64,000 nucleotides of DNA. It comes from Isoetes taiwanensis (lineage: Eukaryota > Streptophyta > Lycopodiopsida > Isoetales > Isoetaceae). Positions 9,096-21,397 of this stretch are shown here, in pieces; positions within the stretch are counted from its first letter, which is position 1; each line of letters opens with the position of its first letter. A model generated the notes under the pieces. The model did not search any database, was not told the DNA's origin, and saw only the letters and a program-made list of their open reading frames with translations. The DNA lies in the NCBI GenBank assembly GCA_021234155.1, contig JAJEKV010000005.1, positions 27,430,689 to 27,494,688 of the forward strand, written 5' to 3'. Made by a program: the position numbers and the translations under genes.

Positions 9096-12000
9096 ACATA
9101 TCCTAACCTATTTATAGTCGAACCCTAACCCTAGGCTACTTTTCTGGCTCCTAGAGTCTTGGAATCATCTTCGCGCTCAAAACTCCGTTTTGAGAATCGT
9201 CTACTGCAGCATAGTATAGCTCAGCATCCCCAGGAGCGTGTACGTGACAGAGGGAGCGGGAGCTACTTCGAACCACTTACTACATCTGGAGCAGGTGGAA
9301 GTTCCTCCAGAGCAGGTATTTGTAGTAGTTTCCTTAGTAGATCATCTGGAAGTTAGGATTCCAGATAAGTTAGTGTCTCGTATCTCTAGTAGAACCCTCC
9401 TAGAACCCTCAGTTTGGATCTTGAATCCTAAACTGTGAGTTAGATGCATATGATTGAAATTAGATGTTATTCCCATTTATTATTATGTTATGTGGATATA
9501 TGATGTTGGTTGATCATGTTTGCTCCTCCTGTATTGGGAAGGGGGATAGAGACCTAGTATGCTTCTAGTTTAATCCCTTTAGTTCCTATTATATGTGGTC
9601 TGTGCATAGAGCCCACTGGCTATAGAGGCTATGAAGTGACTGAGCACCACACAATGGAGTCAGTGGCAAGATAGAGGGAGTCCTACTGAGTGCGACTACT
9701 GGAGACTTGGAGCGAGCTAGGCTTATAGTCGGTCACTTCGAGAGGGCCGGGTATGAGTCCGACACTTCCTGGATCGATGGTGTCACTCTGGCCTCAGGAG
9801 TTGCAGATGTTGGCCTGGCTCTTATTTTGGGGAATTCAGTCGGGTAAGGACATGTGTCGCCACGGTCTAGCCATCTATCAAGCCATTATCTTCCGGGAAG
9901 GGGAGATGCAATCCTTCTTACTCATTGGACCGGGGAGATACAACCCGGAGCAGCCTTGTTGGGTGATATCAAGAGGTTATGTCTCCAGCAGGTTATAGTC
10001 ATGACATGGCCTGATTTAGCCAATCTGCATAGTATGCACAGAAAGGGCGAATGGACCCTAGTCATTGTCTATTGCCAGCCCAGTCATTCTTAGGTCTATT
10101 CTACCTTGAGTCCCCAACCACCAATCTACTCTCTCCATGAGTTCAAGCCTGGGTAGGAGCAAATGTGATGGATGATGTATTGATATCTATGATGGATCTA
10201 TTGATGGATGGATGGCACTACCCTTTGAGATAGTTGATCGTATTGTATTGCCAGTGCTGCTGTTATACTTATGCTTCTGTAATTATAGGATTCCATAGGA
10301 GAGGGGCATGCAAGACACCTCCGTGTTCCCTTTCCGCGTCCTAGCCATCCCCAGGAAACGTGGCAGACGGAAGGCCCATGCAGCAGATGATGCTGGGTGG
10401 GGGATTTCCCATGAGGTATAGGGCGGGACGTCGTATACTTTGTGGAGAGTGTCACACCATCTCATTGATCTAGAAAAAAAGGTCACCTGTACAAGGGACA
10501 CATTCTACAGTCACACATCTCATGAAGAGACACAACTCATGACTATTCACATAGTATTTGCCACGATCCAGGCTGTTTGGGTCATAACAATAATCTACAG
10601 TTTTGCTTCATTATTGATTTTTTACACATAGGAGACACCTCAAAGAGCTTCTTGAATACCATGCACAACAAGCTCTATCTCTATGGCCGAGGAAGTGGCT
10701 TGCTGACCCACAAAATTATGTAAAGTAGGAATATCAACAGACTTAGAAAGAGACGAAAAACACTGCCGCACTTATATTACGAGGAACATGATTAGAAGCA
10801 GGGGGATTGAGACAAGAATGTCATCTACGAGACAATTGTGATTGGAAAACACAATCCTGACATTGAAAAGTTAGGGTTTGCCATAGTGATCGAAATCAGA
10901 AAACCGCAAATTCAGCCTATCTATACGTAGCAAAACTATATATGCTGTACATCAAAAGAAAGCTCCCATCTCCAGCTTTTGGAACAGTAAAGAACAACCA
11001 ATTCTAACATTCAAGACATAAGTTATGAAAAAGAGTATATCAAACCTTAGAGGGCGCCCATCATAGTGCCCTTATAAGAACTTGAAAATTGAATATTTGT
11101 TTCGACAAAATTCTACACATCTTGAATATTAGCCGAAGAACATGAATTGAGATGGATTATTGATGATGAATTGATTGCGAGAGAGCGTGCTCATTATGAT
11201 GAGGCTATGAAGCACCTCAAAGTAGCACAATATATGTGACCCTCGCTTGTTTATGGGTGGCTTTGCTTAGTGGACTATTTTGCCTGCAAGGTTTTCAGCC
11301 CCATATTATTACAGTTTCTCTTGATATATTTTAATCTTTTTCATGATATTAGATGTATGTCCTTTAAAAAAAATAAAAATGTTGAGAAGCATTGATGGTG
11401 AAGATCTTAACTCTAAAAAATGTACAAGAGCATTGATGATGAAGACCTTATAATTCTACAATAATGTTATCGAACATCATCTAACAAATCTAGCACCTAG
11501 CAAGCTCGATTTAAGAATCAAGTAATTATTTTCATTTTGAAGGTTATCTCCTTTGAAATGCATACTAGTAAAATATGATCAAGAATGTTGAAGAGAAAAA
11601 GAGCATTGGAATGGATCGTGTATAAGTTATCTAAGAAATGAATGGTGTTTCAAAGGTAAGCAAGCACTAAATGATTCAAAAGGAGTTTTTATGCACTTGT
11701 ACAATGATTTGATATAATGATACATGGAAGAATAATTTTCTCTAGCTTTTGAAAATTGCAACTATTAGACTTTTGCAATGTTCTTAGCAACGTAACATGT
11801 GAACTAGGTTTCATCATATTGAATCGCATTAAGTATATCTAGAAACATCATATTGAATTGCCTTAAGTATAGAGATGGAGCATATTTATGACTTCATATT
11901 CCACTGAAAGGCCTTCCACTCCGAGGATTGGATTTCACAATGAGCATTAGGTTGTCAAAGAAAAGTGTACAATGTTGCTACATCATGTATATGCAAAGGA

Positions 12001-12394
12001 ACCAAAAACTTAACGTAGAGGATTCGTAATGATGACTTAGTGTTTTATTTTATATTTTACGTATCAAAATTGGGGTTTGGTAATGTCATTTGTTGTATTG
12101 AAGTTGTTAATTACTTGTTCATGACAATACAAGTTTGAATTAGCGAATAAATTAATTATATTATTTTTATTAATCTAGCAAAAATGATTTCAAGTTCTTG
12201 CTGGCCATTGCAATTGCAGGATCCAATTTAGCCGTGTAATTTTGTGTTGAGTTGAATAGAACATTGCTTGAGGATGCGTAGACGGTGTGAACTCACGTGA
12301 CAATAATACATATGATGTGATTGCATGTTGGGAAGCTAACATCTAGACAATAGAATAATGTCGAAGCTTTGGTGAAATAGAATAGGTAGGAACC
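9096..12394. other. No recognisable gene; possibly decayed LTR-type sequence
   Basis: A TATA-like CTATTTATAG at 9108 is followed by moderately GC-rich sequence to about 10500 with short frames, the longest about 85 codons. No primer-binding site, polypurine tract, protease, integrase or reverse transcriptase motif was seen. From 10640 to 12394 the sequence is AT-rich and featureless. Confidence 0.45.
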
Positions 12395-12747
12395 GACGAT
12401 GGAAGACGATATATAGCCTTAACACACTGCCCCTCAAGTTTATAGTGATCCAACGGTTCAGATCAATCTTGATCAGTGTGTTACTGGAGCTATAACACAC
12501 TGCTACTCCATAACACCCTAGGATGTTATGAAATGGACGGATCCAGATCAATTTTGATAATGATCGGATGGCCCAAAACTCTCGGGGCAGTGTGTTAAGG
12601 GCGATAACGCCCTGGCCCTCGGGTGTTACTTCAAAAAAAATTTTCGGGTACGCGCACACCCTCGCCATTTTGATGGCCCTCAACTTTTTTTTTTCAGTAA
12701 CACCCTCGGCCCAGGGCGTTATCTACTCCATATCGTCTTCCATCGTC
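12395..12747. mobile_element. Nested foldback element (three inverted repeats)
   Basis: The outer arms GACGATGGAAGACGATAT (12395-12412) and their exact complement (12730-12747) enclose two side-by-side hairpins. The left hairpin has perfect 17-bp arms, CCTTAACACACTGCCCC, at 12417-12433 and 12584-12600. The right hairpin has 28-bp arms starting GATAACGCCCTGG at 12603-12630 and 12696-12723, with three or four mismatches. A further small inverted repeat (CAGTGTGTTA) lies inside the left hairpin near 12474. No clear target duplication flanks the outer arms. It is non-coding and looks like one MITE inside another or a composite foldback. Confidence 0.75.
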
Positions 12748-12896
12748 AATGGATAAACATGGCAGGAGAGGCAATGGATAAACATGGAAGGAGGGGTGGA
12801 GAAAAGAGAAACATGTTCGGAGGGAAAATGATGGGATGAGATAGGAGAGGAATTGGAAGCATGATGGAGGGGGGGATGCGGGGCGTGGGATTGAGT

Positions 12897-12980
12897 GAGT
12901 TCGGAGGAAAACAAGAATGATCTAGAGCGCCAGACAATGAGTTCGGAGGAAAACAAGAATGATCTAGAGCGCCAGGCAAT
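12897..12980. repeat. 42-bp tandem duplication
   Basis: Two copies (12897-12938 and 12939-12980) starting GAGTTCGGAGGAAAACAAG differ at one base (CAGACAAT versus CAGGCAAT). A 25-bp duplication of CAATGGATAAACATGG lies just upstream at 12747-12796. Confidence 0.9.
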
Positions 12981-15172
12981 GATGTTAGAGTGTTCTAAGA
13001 AGGTTAAGGTTATGGGGGGACAAGGGGGTGTGAGGCATGGGGGGTGGAAATAATGGGGGACACAAAAAAAATATATGATGGCCATGCTTCGCCAAATGCA
13101 CAAAAATAATTTACTGCCTTTTCCGCACTAAAATATCCAGCCCGTGCCCTTTCCAGGCCAGCGTGCCGGAATTGCACCCCGGAGCACGGCTATGGCGGTC
13201 TGTCATCGCCCATAGCTCCAACCCAAGCTCATGGACCACCCCCGCTTATCATTCTTCTGTACACCCCCTTTTCCGCATCGCCCACTTCTAAATCTGTCTC
13301 ATACCTGACAAATTCGGCCATAAACTCTCACCCCTGACAGGATTTCTGAAGATTTTTCTGAATCTCCTACCCCACAAATCTCGATTTGCTCGTTTGATGC
13401 CTAACAAATTCAACCGATCCGGTAAGCCAGTTCAAGGACCGGGTCCCCATCTGCCGAAAGCCCCTTTGATTTCAGGTTCTGGATGGAGTTTTTGCTCCAG
13501 AAAGGGGATTTGTCCTGCCTGTTTGGTATAGAAAGATATGGTTCTCTGCCAATCCGGCGGCAAATTACGACAAATCTAAAATTGGAAAAAGCAGGAAAGG
13601 TAAGGCTACCACGACCGAAATCGTGACTCGTAGAACAAGCAGCTTTCTGAACCTTCAAATCAGAACGTGAGAGATAATGAAGCTTTTTAATCCGGTGCAG
13701 TACAACCGATAGGAGGCAGAGAAACGAGAAAAGAAAAGGGTTTGTTTAATAAAAAACCCAAATTCCGGGTAGGTTCTTATGATTGCAGAGTTATGGCAAA
13801 TCAGAAGAAGCCATGTCCGGCATGATTTGAGAGAAGGAAAAAAAAATATTGGAAGAGAAGAATAGGTAACAGCGGAAATATAATGATGAAATTTTATGAG
13901 AGCGTAAAGGCTATGGCGTCATCTAAGCAGGACGGTTCACATGATCCATGTCCTTTTTGAGCTTCTGGGTAAAAGCGGAGGCGGTCTGCTGTCAGATCCA
14001 GCCTGCTCTGCAGCATGTGGCCAAGCTATGGCTATGGCTAAGCTCCATGGCTAAGCATTAAGCAAAGCAAAATAAGACGCCGGACCGGAGTACCTCATTT
14101 GCCAAGCGGTTGGAGCTTTCATGGCAGAGCATGTAAAACAAAGACAACCCACAAAACAGCAGTCTCCTGTTCACAGAAATCCGGTGATTTTGCTCGAAAT
14201 CCAAGACCCAGAAAAGACTAAAGCAATTTCTTAAGCCATTCCGACGCCATTGTCAAAGCTTGAATTAGAGCTAAACGACAGGATTAAAAGTTCGATTTGT
14301 TTCTTGCCAGAACTAAATCCCAAAAACCCAAAACCCAAAACCCATATTCGAATGCCCTCAATTCTATAATAAACAGATTTATGATTTGTTTCTGTTTCTT
14401 GATCAGCCGGTCCGGTGGTCCTAAATTCTTTTGTTTCCATTTTTTTTTTCTGTTTCTGATGCGTCCAGGAATGTACGCATTAATGAATCTGCCAAAAAAC
14501 CCAGCATATAGAATCGCCACCGAATCAAAGAAAGAGGACCAGAGCTGTCTTACTTTTCTTGATCCAGAAATTGGGGGCCATAACCATTTCTATCATCCCA
14601 GCATCATCGACATCAGCAGCGGCAGAAGCACCTTTTGCCCGCGATCCTCGAAAAGAACGCATTGCAAAAATTTTACAAAAGATTTATGCCTATTCATGGT
14701 ACATGCCGCTGCAACATTTCTGCCCTTTTACTGCTCCATTCCTCTAATCAGCGTATCTTATAATTGGGTTCCCATCGCCCACCTCGAACCCCTCAGAATT
14801 CCTTTCCTTGCTTCGTGAATTTCTATAATAATGCGATCCCGTGAAGCCTTGCATTGTGCAGCTAATCACAAGCTTGTGCTAGAAATCTTCTTAAGCTTGT
14901 GTTAGAAATCTTTCTAGCCTGTTTAGGCGTGTTTTTTCCTATGGCAAAGAAATAACTTCGTCTTTCTTTGCTTCTACTCCAAGGATAACCAAAATTGCTC
15001 TGATCGTCACTTTTTTTTCTCATTTCTGTTGGGAAAATGCATTCCATACATTTCGTGATCGATTATCAAGCCGAGCATTGTTCCTTGGATCAGGGATTTT
15101 GAATTTCACATTCCTAAACAAGGCTGTCTTCCCATTTATGGCAAAAATGCCCACGTTCTAGCGGGCAACCCG
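12981..15172. other. 5' flank of the transporter gene, no recognisable gene
   Basis: Open frames up to 173 codons (14297-14818, plus strand) are rich in Phe, Ser and Pro and have no family resemblance; they read as chance frames. Upstream regulatory DNA of the NPF gene should lie here, but beyond the TATA box I see no motif I can support. Confidence 0.5.
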
Positions 15173-15190
15173 TTTAATATATATACTATA
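15173..15190 (+). promoter_or_regulatory. TATA box of the NPF3-like gene
   Basis: TTTAATATATATACTATA sits 28-45 bases upstream of the ATG at 15218. If used, it implies a very short 5' leader. If the true start codon is Met8 (15239), the leader is about 20 bases longer. Confidence 0.5.
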
Positions 15191-15217
15191 ATCAAGTTTT
15201 CTGGCCCTTTCCAAGCC

Positions 15218-17387
15218 ATGGACGCGCATAGCATAGAAATGGGACTGCAACATGAATCTGTGACCAGGAATCTGCCCCAAGAAAAAACTCCATGGTGGAA
15301 ATGTTCACTCAAATCTTTCAATACAACACAGAAATCAAAAGAGGCTGACACAGATCAAGGATTCAAGAAAGGGGGCTGGAAAACCATCCCATTTGTAATC
15401 GGTAAAACGTTGTTTCCCTTGTTTATTCTTTGAACTTTTTTTCCTTGGGTTACGTTCTTCTAGACTGTTGAGAATTTTTCTTGTAAACTGTTTGAAGTTT
15501 TGCATTTGAACAGGAAATGAAGTATGCGAGAAGCTGGCCATGATCGGTTTAAACGCAAACCTGATCACATATCTTACAGACCAGTTGCATATGTCGACTG
15601 TGGAAGGAGCAGTAACACTGACTAACTTTCAAGGAGCAAATAACATTACTCCCCTGTTGGGTGCATACTTAGCAGATGCTCATTTTGGACGCTATGTAAT
15701 GATCATAGTCGGATCACTTGTATACACCATTGTAAGTTTTTGCTTCATATCCTTAATATTTCTGATCATGCCTGTTTTTAACCCTTTTCCCTTTCTTTTT
15801 TTGCAGGGAATTTTTCTCCTAACCATAGATGCAAAAGTTACCTCTCTCAGACCTCCAAAATGTGATCTCAAAACAGACATCTGCAAACCTGCAACTAAAT
15901 CTCAAAAAGGATTTCTATACTTCTCTTTTCTATTCTTTGCAATGGGTGCAGGAGCCATCAAGCCATGTGTGGCTGCTTTTGGAGCAGATCAGTTTGATCC
16001 AAATGATCCTAAGCAGAAAAAACAGTCTTTCAGCTTCTTCAATTGGTATTATTTCGGGCTTGGCTTAGCAGTGTTGTTATCTATCACTGTGATTGTGTAT
16101 ATACAGGAGAACATAGGCTGGGTTTGGGGTTTTGGCATCCCTGCTATAGCCATGTTAATCTCCTTGATAGTCTTTGTGATTGGATCCCCTTTATACCGCC
16201 ATGTGAATTACAATGGAAGCCCTTTTACAAGACTTGCACAAGTCATAGTCGCCGCGTTTCGCAAAAGAAAATGCAGTCTACCACTTGATCCTGATATGTT
16301 AAACCATTGTGAGCTTATCAAGCAAGGAACTGCAAAACTGAAGCATACAGATCAATTCAGGTCTATATTACTTTCATGTTCTGCAGATGTATCAGATGTT
16401 GCTTAAGTAATGTCATGTTTAACCTTTGAAGTGTACCATTGAAGTAATGTGTAAGATCTTTGAAGTGTCTTATATGTTGTATGCATTTGCAGATTTCTAG
16501 ACAAGGCAGCAGTGAAAACAGCAGAAGATGTTGGTCCTGATGGTAAGGTGCTGCAATGGAGGCTTTGTTCTGTACAGCAAGTGGAGGAGCTTAAGTGCAT
16601 TATAAGGACAGCTCCCATTTGGGCAACAGGGGTTATATTTCAACTTGCTCATTCTCAGCAATCTACTTTCACAGTGAGGCAAACCAGGACCATGAACAGG
16701 CATCTTGGTTCTCACTTCCAAATTCCCCCTGCATCTTTTCATGTATTTGGTGTCATCACACTACTTGCTTGGGTTCCTCTTTATGATAGAGTTTTCATGC
16801 CTGTTGCGCGTAAATTTACGGGCATCGAGCGCGGAGTCACATTCTTGCAACGTATCGGGATCGGCTTGTTTATATCTATCATTGCCATGGTGGTGGCTGG
16901 TTTTGTGGAGCATAATAGAAGGGAAACAGCAATACATGCTGGTCTGATAGACCATCCAAAAATTACAGTGCCCTACTCCGCCTTTTGGCTGGTTCCTCAA
17001 TCTATGCTGCTTGGACTAGCTGAAGCCTTCATAGCAATTGGGCACTATGAATTCTTCTATGATCAGTTTCCTGAAAACATAAGGAGCATGGCCAGTGCCC
17101 TGTTCTCAAGTGTTGCTGCTATTGGCAGTTACATGAGCAGCATTTTGGTTACAGTGGTTCATAACACCACTGCTCATGATGGACATGTGGACTGGCTTGC
17201 TGATAACCTCAACAAGGGCCATCTAGACTACTTCTATTGGCTTCTTGCAATCCTTTTTGCCATTAACTTTGTCCTATTTGTTTTTTGTGCTCACTGGTAT
17301 AGGTATAAACCAGTTGATTATGAAGCTCATACGCCTGCAGATTCTTGTGTAGATGGAAACCTTGCATTAGAAGAATGCAAGTTGTAG
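15218..17387 (+). CDS. NPF3: NPF (NRT1/PTR) family transporter, NPF3-like
   Basis: Four exons join in phase: 15218-15401, 15514-15731, 15807-16360 and 16493-17387. All introns are GT-AG (112, 75 and 132 bp), giving 616 residues, normal for the family. The product is a plant MFS-fold proton-coupled transporter with about twelve membrane helices; relatives carry nitrate, nitrite or gibberellin. The proton-coupling ExxE[K/R] motif is intact as E64-V-C-E67-K68 in the first helix. Then come TLTNFQGANN, LGAYLADAHFGRY, GAGAIKPCVAAFGADQFD and FFNWYYF, a long cytosolic loop with FLDKAA, and in the second half MNRHLG, FTGIERGVTFLQRIGIG and GLAEAFIAIGHYEFFYDQFP. The helix 9-12 region favours NPF3 over other clades; subfamily and substrate are inference. 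No lesion was seen and the gene looks functional. Confidence 0.92.
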
Positions 17388-18899
17388 TCCAGTTGTGTTC
17401 TCTTGTATTGTATATATGACGGGATGACAAAAGAGCTTCCATGCCTTTTGGCCATAGCTTAACACTAGATCATCAATGCTGGTTATATCACTCGGAATAT
17501 TTTCTCCCTCTCTTAATTGTGCCCCCGGGAAAAGGTTAAGCTTGCGTGCTTAGTGAGATGATAAATAGAATCATACACTACACACTTGTGACTTCATTCA
17601 ATCAGCTTCATACCATCATGATATGCTGCTTGACTATTATAATAACGTAATAAAATATTTGGCTAGAATCTAGTTCGCCTATGAAGTGCAATAACCTTTC
17701 TATGTACAACTAGTTAGTGGATATCCAATAATACCCCACTAACATCCAATAATACCTTTCTATGTATAAGTAGTTGGAATATACACATTGGTGCATGTTG
17801 TATTTTAAATTGCTAGGACAACCTTGTTGTATCAAATAAACTTTACGGTGGTCATATCTTAAATGTAAAACTCTAGGACTGGTTAAAGTTTGTAAATTTT
17901 AGAGTTTTTTATTTTCTTAGTTAAAGGTTTCACATTTATTTTATTATATTTTTGAATGCTTGGCTATTTCTTAGGACAATAAAGACCCAAATACTAGCCA
18001 TCCAAATTTTTATCACTCTATGGCCCAGCACAGTAAACTTTAAGGTGGTCTTGTCTATTCTTAATGTAGTTGCCCACATAGTGTGTTCCCTCTCGCTCGG
18101 CGCCCAGCGCCCAGCGCCCATGGCCCAGCCTTGAAACTTTGATTGAGCATAACTCCACAACCCGATCTTCACTCAGGCCGTGCCACATATCAAATTGAAG
18201 GTATTTGCGCCCTCTATCTTCTGCAACAAATTTCAGGTCAATCAGAGCCATATTTCGCGAGTTATAAGCATTTTAGTGGGGCGGGGTGCAAAGATGACCG
18301 GATTGGGGGTTTTCTTGGCGACTGAACGGATTGCTTTGGGGTTGTGGCAGCATCAACGGATTAGCCTTCGGGCGCTGAGGGTGCACTGGCGCTGCACGAG
18401 CCCTCTCGGCGGTGATGGATGGCGCCTAGGCCTGGCGATGATGGATGGCGTCACGGGCGGACCTCGATTGCTGCCGAGCACCGGTGCATGCTGGCGAGGG
18501 CGCTTGAGCATGCTTGTAACGATTTGGAGCACTGCGATGGAGGCGAAGTCTTTGGCGCTTTAAATTGGTGGAGGATGCACCTCCTCCGGCGACTTCTCTG
18601 GCGTTTTCCACACGCCGCCTTCCACTGGCGCTGGACCGGCGCTTGGGCTTATTGGATCGCGTTGGTTTTCGGCCCCGGTGCCCTCCACGGTCACCGCCTT
18701 GCGAATCGTTGCTATGGGGTTTTGGGACTCTACGTTTTGGGGCAGGCTCTTATGGTCTAGTGGTTTGATCGAGTTACTCGAGTCGGCACCGGATCTACGC
18801 ATCGGCATCTATTTGCCCCGGTTTTGGTGGAGAGGATGGAGTTTTAGCGTGCATGAGTCCGCACGATGATTTTCGGCACCTAGCGTGAAGAGGTTACGG
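17388..18899. other. No recognisable gene; GC-rich stretch 18080-18850
   Basis: After the transporter 3' flank there is AT-rich sequence with short repeats (ACCTTTCTATGTA twice near 17700-17770). From 18080 the sequence is GC-rich with overlapping frames in all phases (longest 127 codons) and no family resemblance. It may be the body of the LINE whose 3' end follows. Confidence 0.45.
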
Positions 18900-19149
18900 T
18901 TGGGCGTTTGTTGAAGTTCTGTTTGTTGGAGGTATGCTTGTTGCTTTTTGCAGCAGCATAGCTTTTTGGATCTGTGGTCATCATGGCAACGGTTTTTCCC
19001 CAGTGGGGTTTTTTAATCCGGGCCATGGTGCTCACGGGCTTCGGCCCATGCAATGTATTTTTGTTTTCTTTGTACTTGTGGTCGCATGTCCTTCGTGACG
19101 CTGCCTTTGTGGTGCGACGTAAAAATATACTTCCTTCCTTCCTTCCTTT
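18900..19149 (+). mobile_element. LINE-type 3' end with (TTCC)n tail
   Basis: GGTTTTTCCCCAGTGGGG and TTTTTTAATCCGGG are followed by GTGGTGCGACGTAAAAATA and a TTCC repeat tail (19131-19149). The minus-strand copy at 26100-26290 has the same order of motifs and the same tail unit. Confidence 0.6.
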
Positions 19150-20882
19150 TAAATGGTAAAACTAGTTTGTTTGATATAAATTAATCTTAGGCCTAAAACT
19201 TTCTAAGGCTTGGCTAAAGTTTTGCAAATTTTAGAATCAATCTTCGTGTTTGGCTAATTTTTTTATATTTTTCTCATCTTGCTTTCAAGCACTTAGTTAA
19301 AATGGTATGGATCCAAAGGGCTGGGAAAAAATATTGGGCTATTCTTTCTTTTTTTCAAAAATGGTTCCTCTAAGGTGGCTGGGGGTAAGACTCAACAATG
19401 CAATGCTGATGTGGTGTATGTGTCAAAAATTCAATTGCATGGTGCCAATGTGGCCTGATGTAAGAACTTCTTCCCCTTAGCTAAAATTTAGATATTTTGC
19501 TAAACTTAGTCACTAAAATTTATGTTGCTACGTCTCTTTGAAAGTTATTGCATAACGATCCAAGTCTGTCTTATCTAAGAACACTTCAAAGATATTCTTC
19601 ACAAGGTCCACCTCCTTTGGCTAGTTCCACCCTTGGAAACTGACATAACATTGGCCATGTCCTTATCGAAGAATGTCTTATCTAAGAACATCTTAAAATA
19701 CATTCTTTATAGTGTCCATCTCCTTCGGCTAGCCTCCACCCTCACAATTCTCGAACCATGAGATGCAAGATATTCATTGGAATGTTCAAATGGAGAATAT
19801 AACTTTTGTTGAAGGTCAAAGTTGTGTCAAAGTGGTCGTCAATAGCCTTATTAAGTGCAAGGAATGACAAATCAGATGGAGAATTATGTAAGAGTAAACG
19901 CCACATGGAAGGTCAAAGTGGCTAGTAGCCCAAGAAATGGCAAATATGTCATGCATATCACATACTATATACACAAAACAAAATACGATAAGGATAGGCT
20001 ACTAACAATGCAAGAAAATAACCAAGTGGCTGCAAAAAAACAAGAACAACCAGGTGGGTCACTTGGCCTCCGCCAACCAAAAGAAAATCAATTCAGTTTA
20101 TTCTAAATAGGACACGAAAACCTTTTAGAATAAAAAAGAATGATCAAGTGGTCAAATGTTCCTCTGTCTTCGTGGACAATAAAATTCAACAAATTCAAAA
20201 CTAAATCGAACATGTAACACTAGAGACTGCACAACCCTCCATATGTCCAAATAGGTTTGTGTATAAGAAAAGATCCTTTTAACTTACCTTTAGATAAAAA
20301 AACAAATGCCCATGTATGGTGGACATAAACCTATGTTGCTGGGTTGGTGGTGCTATTGCACTGGGACAATCAACTCTAACACTATCATTGTGACTTTATT
20401 ACAATGTGTCACAAGTAATTATTTCTTACACTCTTTTTGATTATCTAGCATCAAAGAGGAAAAAGGATAAGGTGCCAAGACACTAAGGACTGCCAGATCC
20501 CATGTGTAGGTTGTTATGGCGGGATCCAAGTTTGGCGCAATAGAACCGACATTCTTTGGATGGGGACGCCTCACCTCACATCTCCTATTTATTCCGCCCC
20601 TTCTCCTATTTTCATTCATCAGCATACTCTTGAGCTAGATTCTCCCTTTTCTCTATTCTACCAGTTGCCCTCACCCTCCCTTCCTCGATGGTTCGCCTGC
20701 AATAGGCCATGTTCGTTTTCCCATTTTCCATTCCGTTCCATTGTTGAGGTTCCTCCATTTCCTTTTGGTTGGTTGGCCATCTTTAGTTTCTGTCTATTTT
20801 TTATACTTCTCGGGTTCACTCTGCAGCCTTTGACATCCTCCATGTTTTCTTGTTCTTTGCAAGTGCATATATGCTCATGTTT

Positions 20883-21017
20883 TCATTTTCCTCGGCATGG
20901 CACTATTAGCCTCGTAGGCATACTTATTATTTCATTCTTTCCTAGTGTGGCACTATAGCATCCGAGACATTCTTGTTTTTCATTCTTGCTCGGCGTGGCG
21001 CTGTAGCCTCCGAGGCA
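20883..21017. repeat. Degenerate tandem repeat, about three units
   Basis: CTCGGCATGGCACTATTAGC, TAGTGTGGCACTATAGCATC and CTCGGCGTGGCGCTGTAGCC mark three diverged units of about 48-56 bp, each with a CCGAG or CTCGT element and TTTCATTC. Confidence 0.6.
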
Positions 21018-21364
21018 GCACTAATCGGATGTGTTTTCCCGCGATGGTAATCCTGCAAATGGTTCCCGATTGGTCGGTTGTTGTTTCTTTCTCGGTATGG
21101 CCCTGGAGACTCCAAGCTTTATTAGATATTTGATACTCTAATGCGCAAGATACCTAACTCCTTGACGAGTCATTCTTACATATTATTTTTGGAGGTCTCT
21201 TGATTGTCAGGGTAAGTGAGGTTGCGGTTCATTCTTTTGGGTGCTTCAACTTTTTGTTGGCGGGACATATTCGAGTTGTCTCCAATTTGGTTCCTGCACT
21301 GCAGACATTCCTCGAGACCATTGGTGACCATTTCTCTTCAGGTTTCTCCTCGAAAACCCCCTGT

Positions 21365-21397
21365 GGGAGGAAGGGGGGTGGGGTGGGTGGACGGGGG
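21365..21397 (+). other. G-quadruplex-forming tract
   Basis: Five runs of three or more G (GGG, GGGGGG, GGGG, GGG, GGGGG) are separated by loops of 5, 1, 1 and 5 bases. This satisfies the usual G3+N1-7 rule on the plus strand. Confidence 0.6.

Noticed and set aside
9119-9136. ACCCTAACCCTAGG, telomere-like
   Set aside because: Only two units, and the plant telomere unit (TTTAGGG) is not repeated further. Too short for an interstitial telomere claim.
13010-13060. G-rich tract as a quadruplex
   Set aside because: At least one loop between G-runs exceeds seven bases, so the standard rule is not met.
14297-14818. 173-codon open frame upstream of the transporter
   Set aside because: Phe/Ser/Pro-rich, no domain, no splice or leader context. 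It overlaps other frames and reads as chance in promoter-side DNA.
18180-18869. Cluster of GC-rich open frames up to 127 codons
   Set aside because: All frames of the GC-rich stretch are open on both strands and none resembles a protein family.
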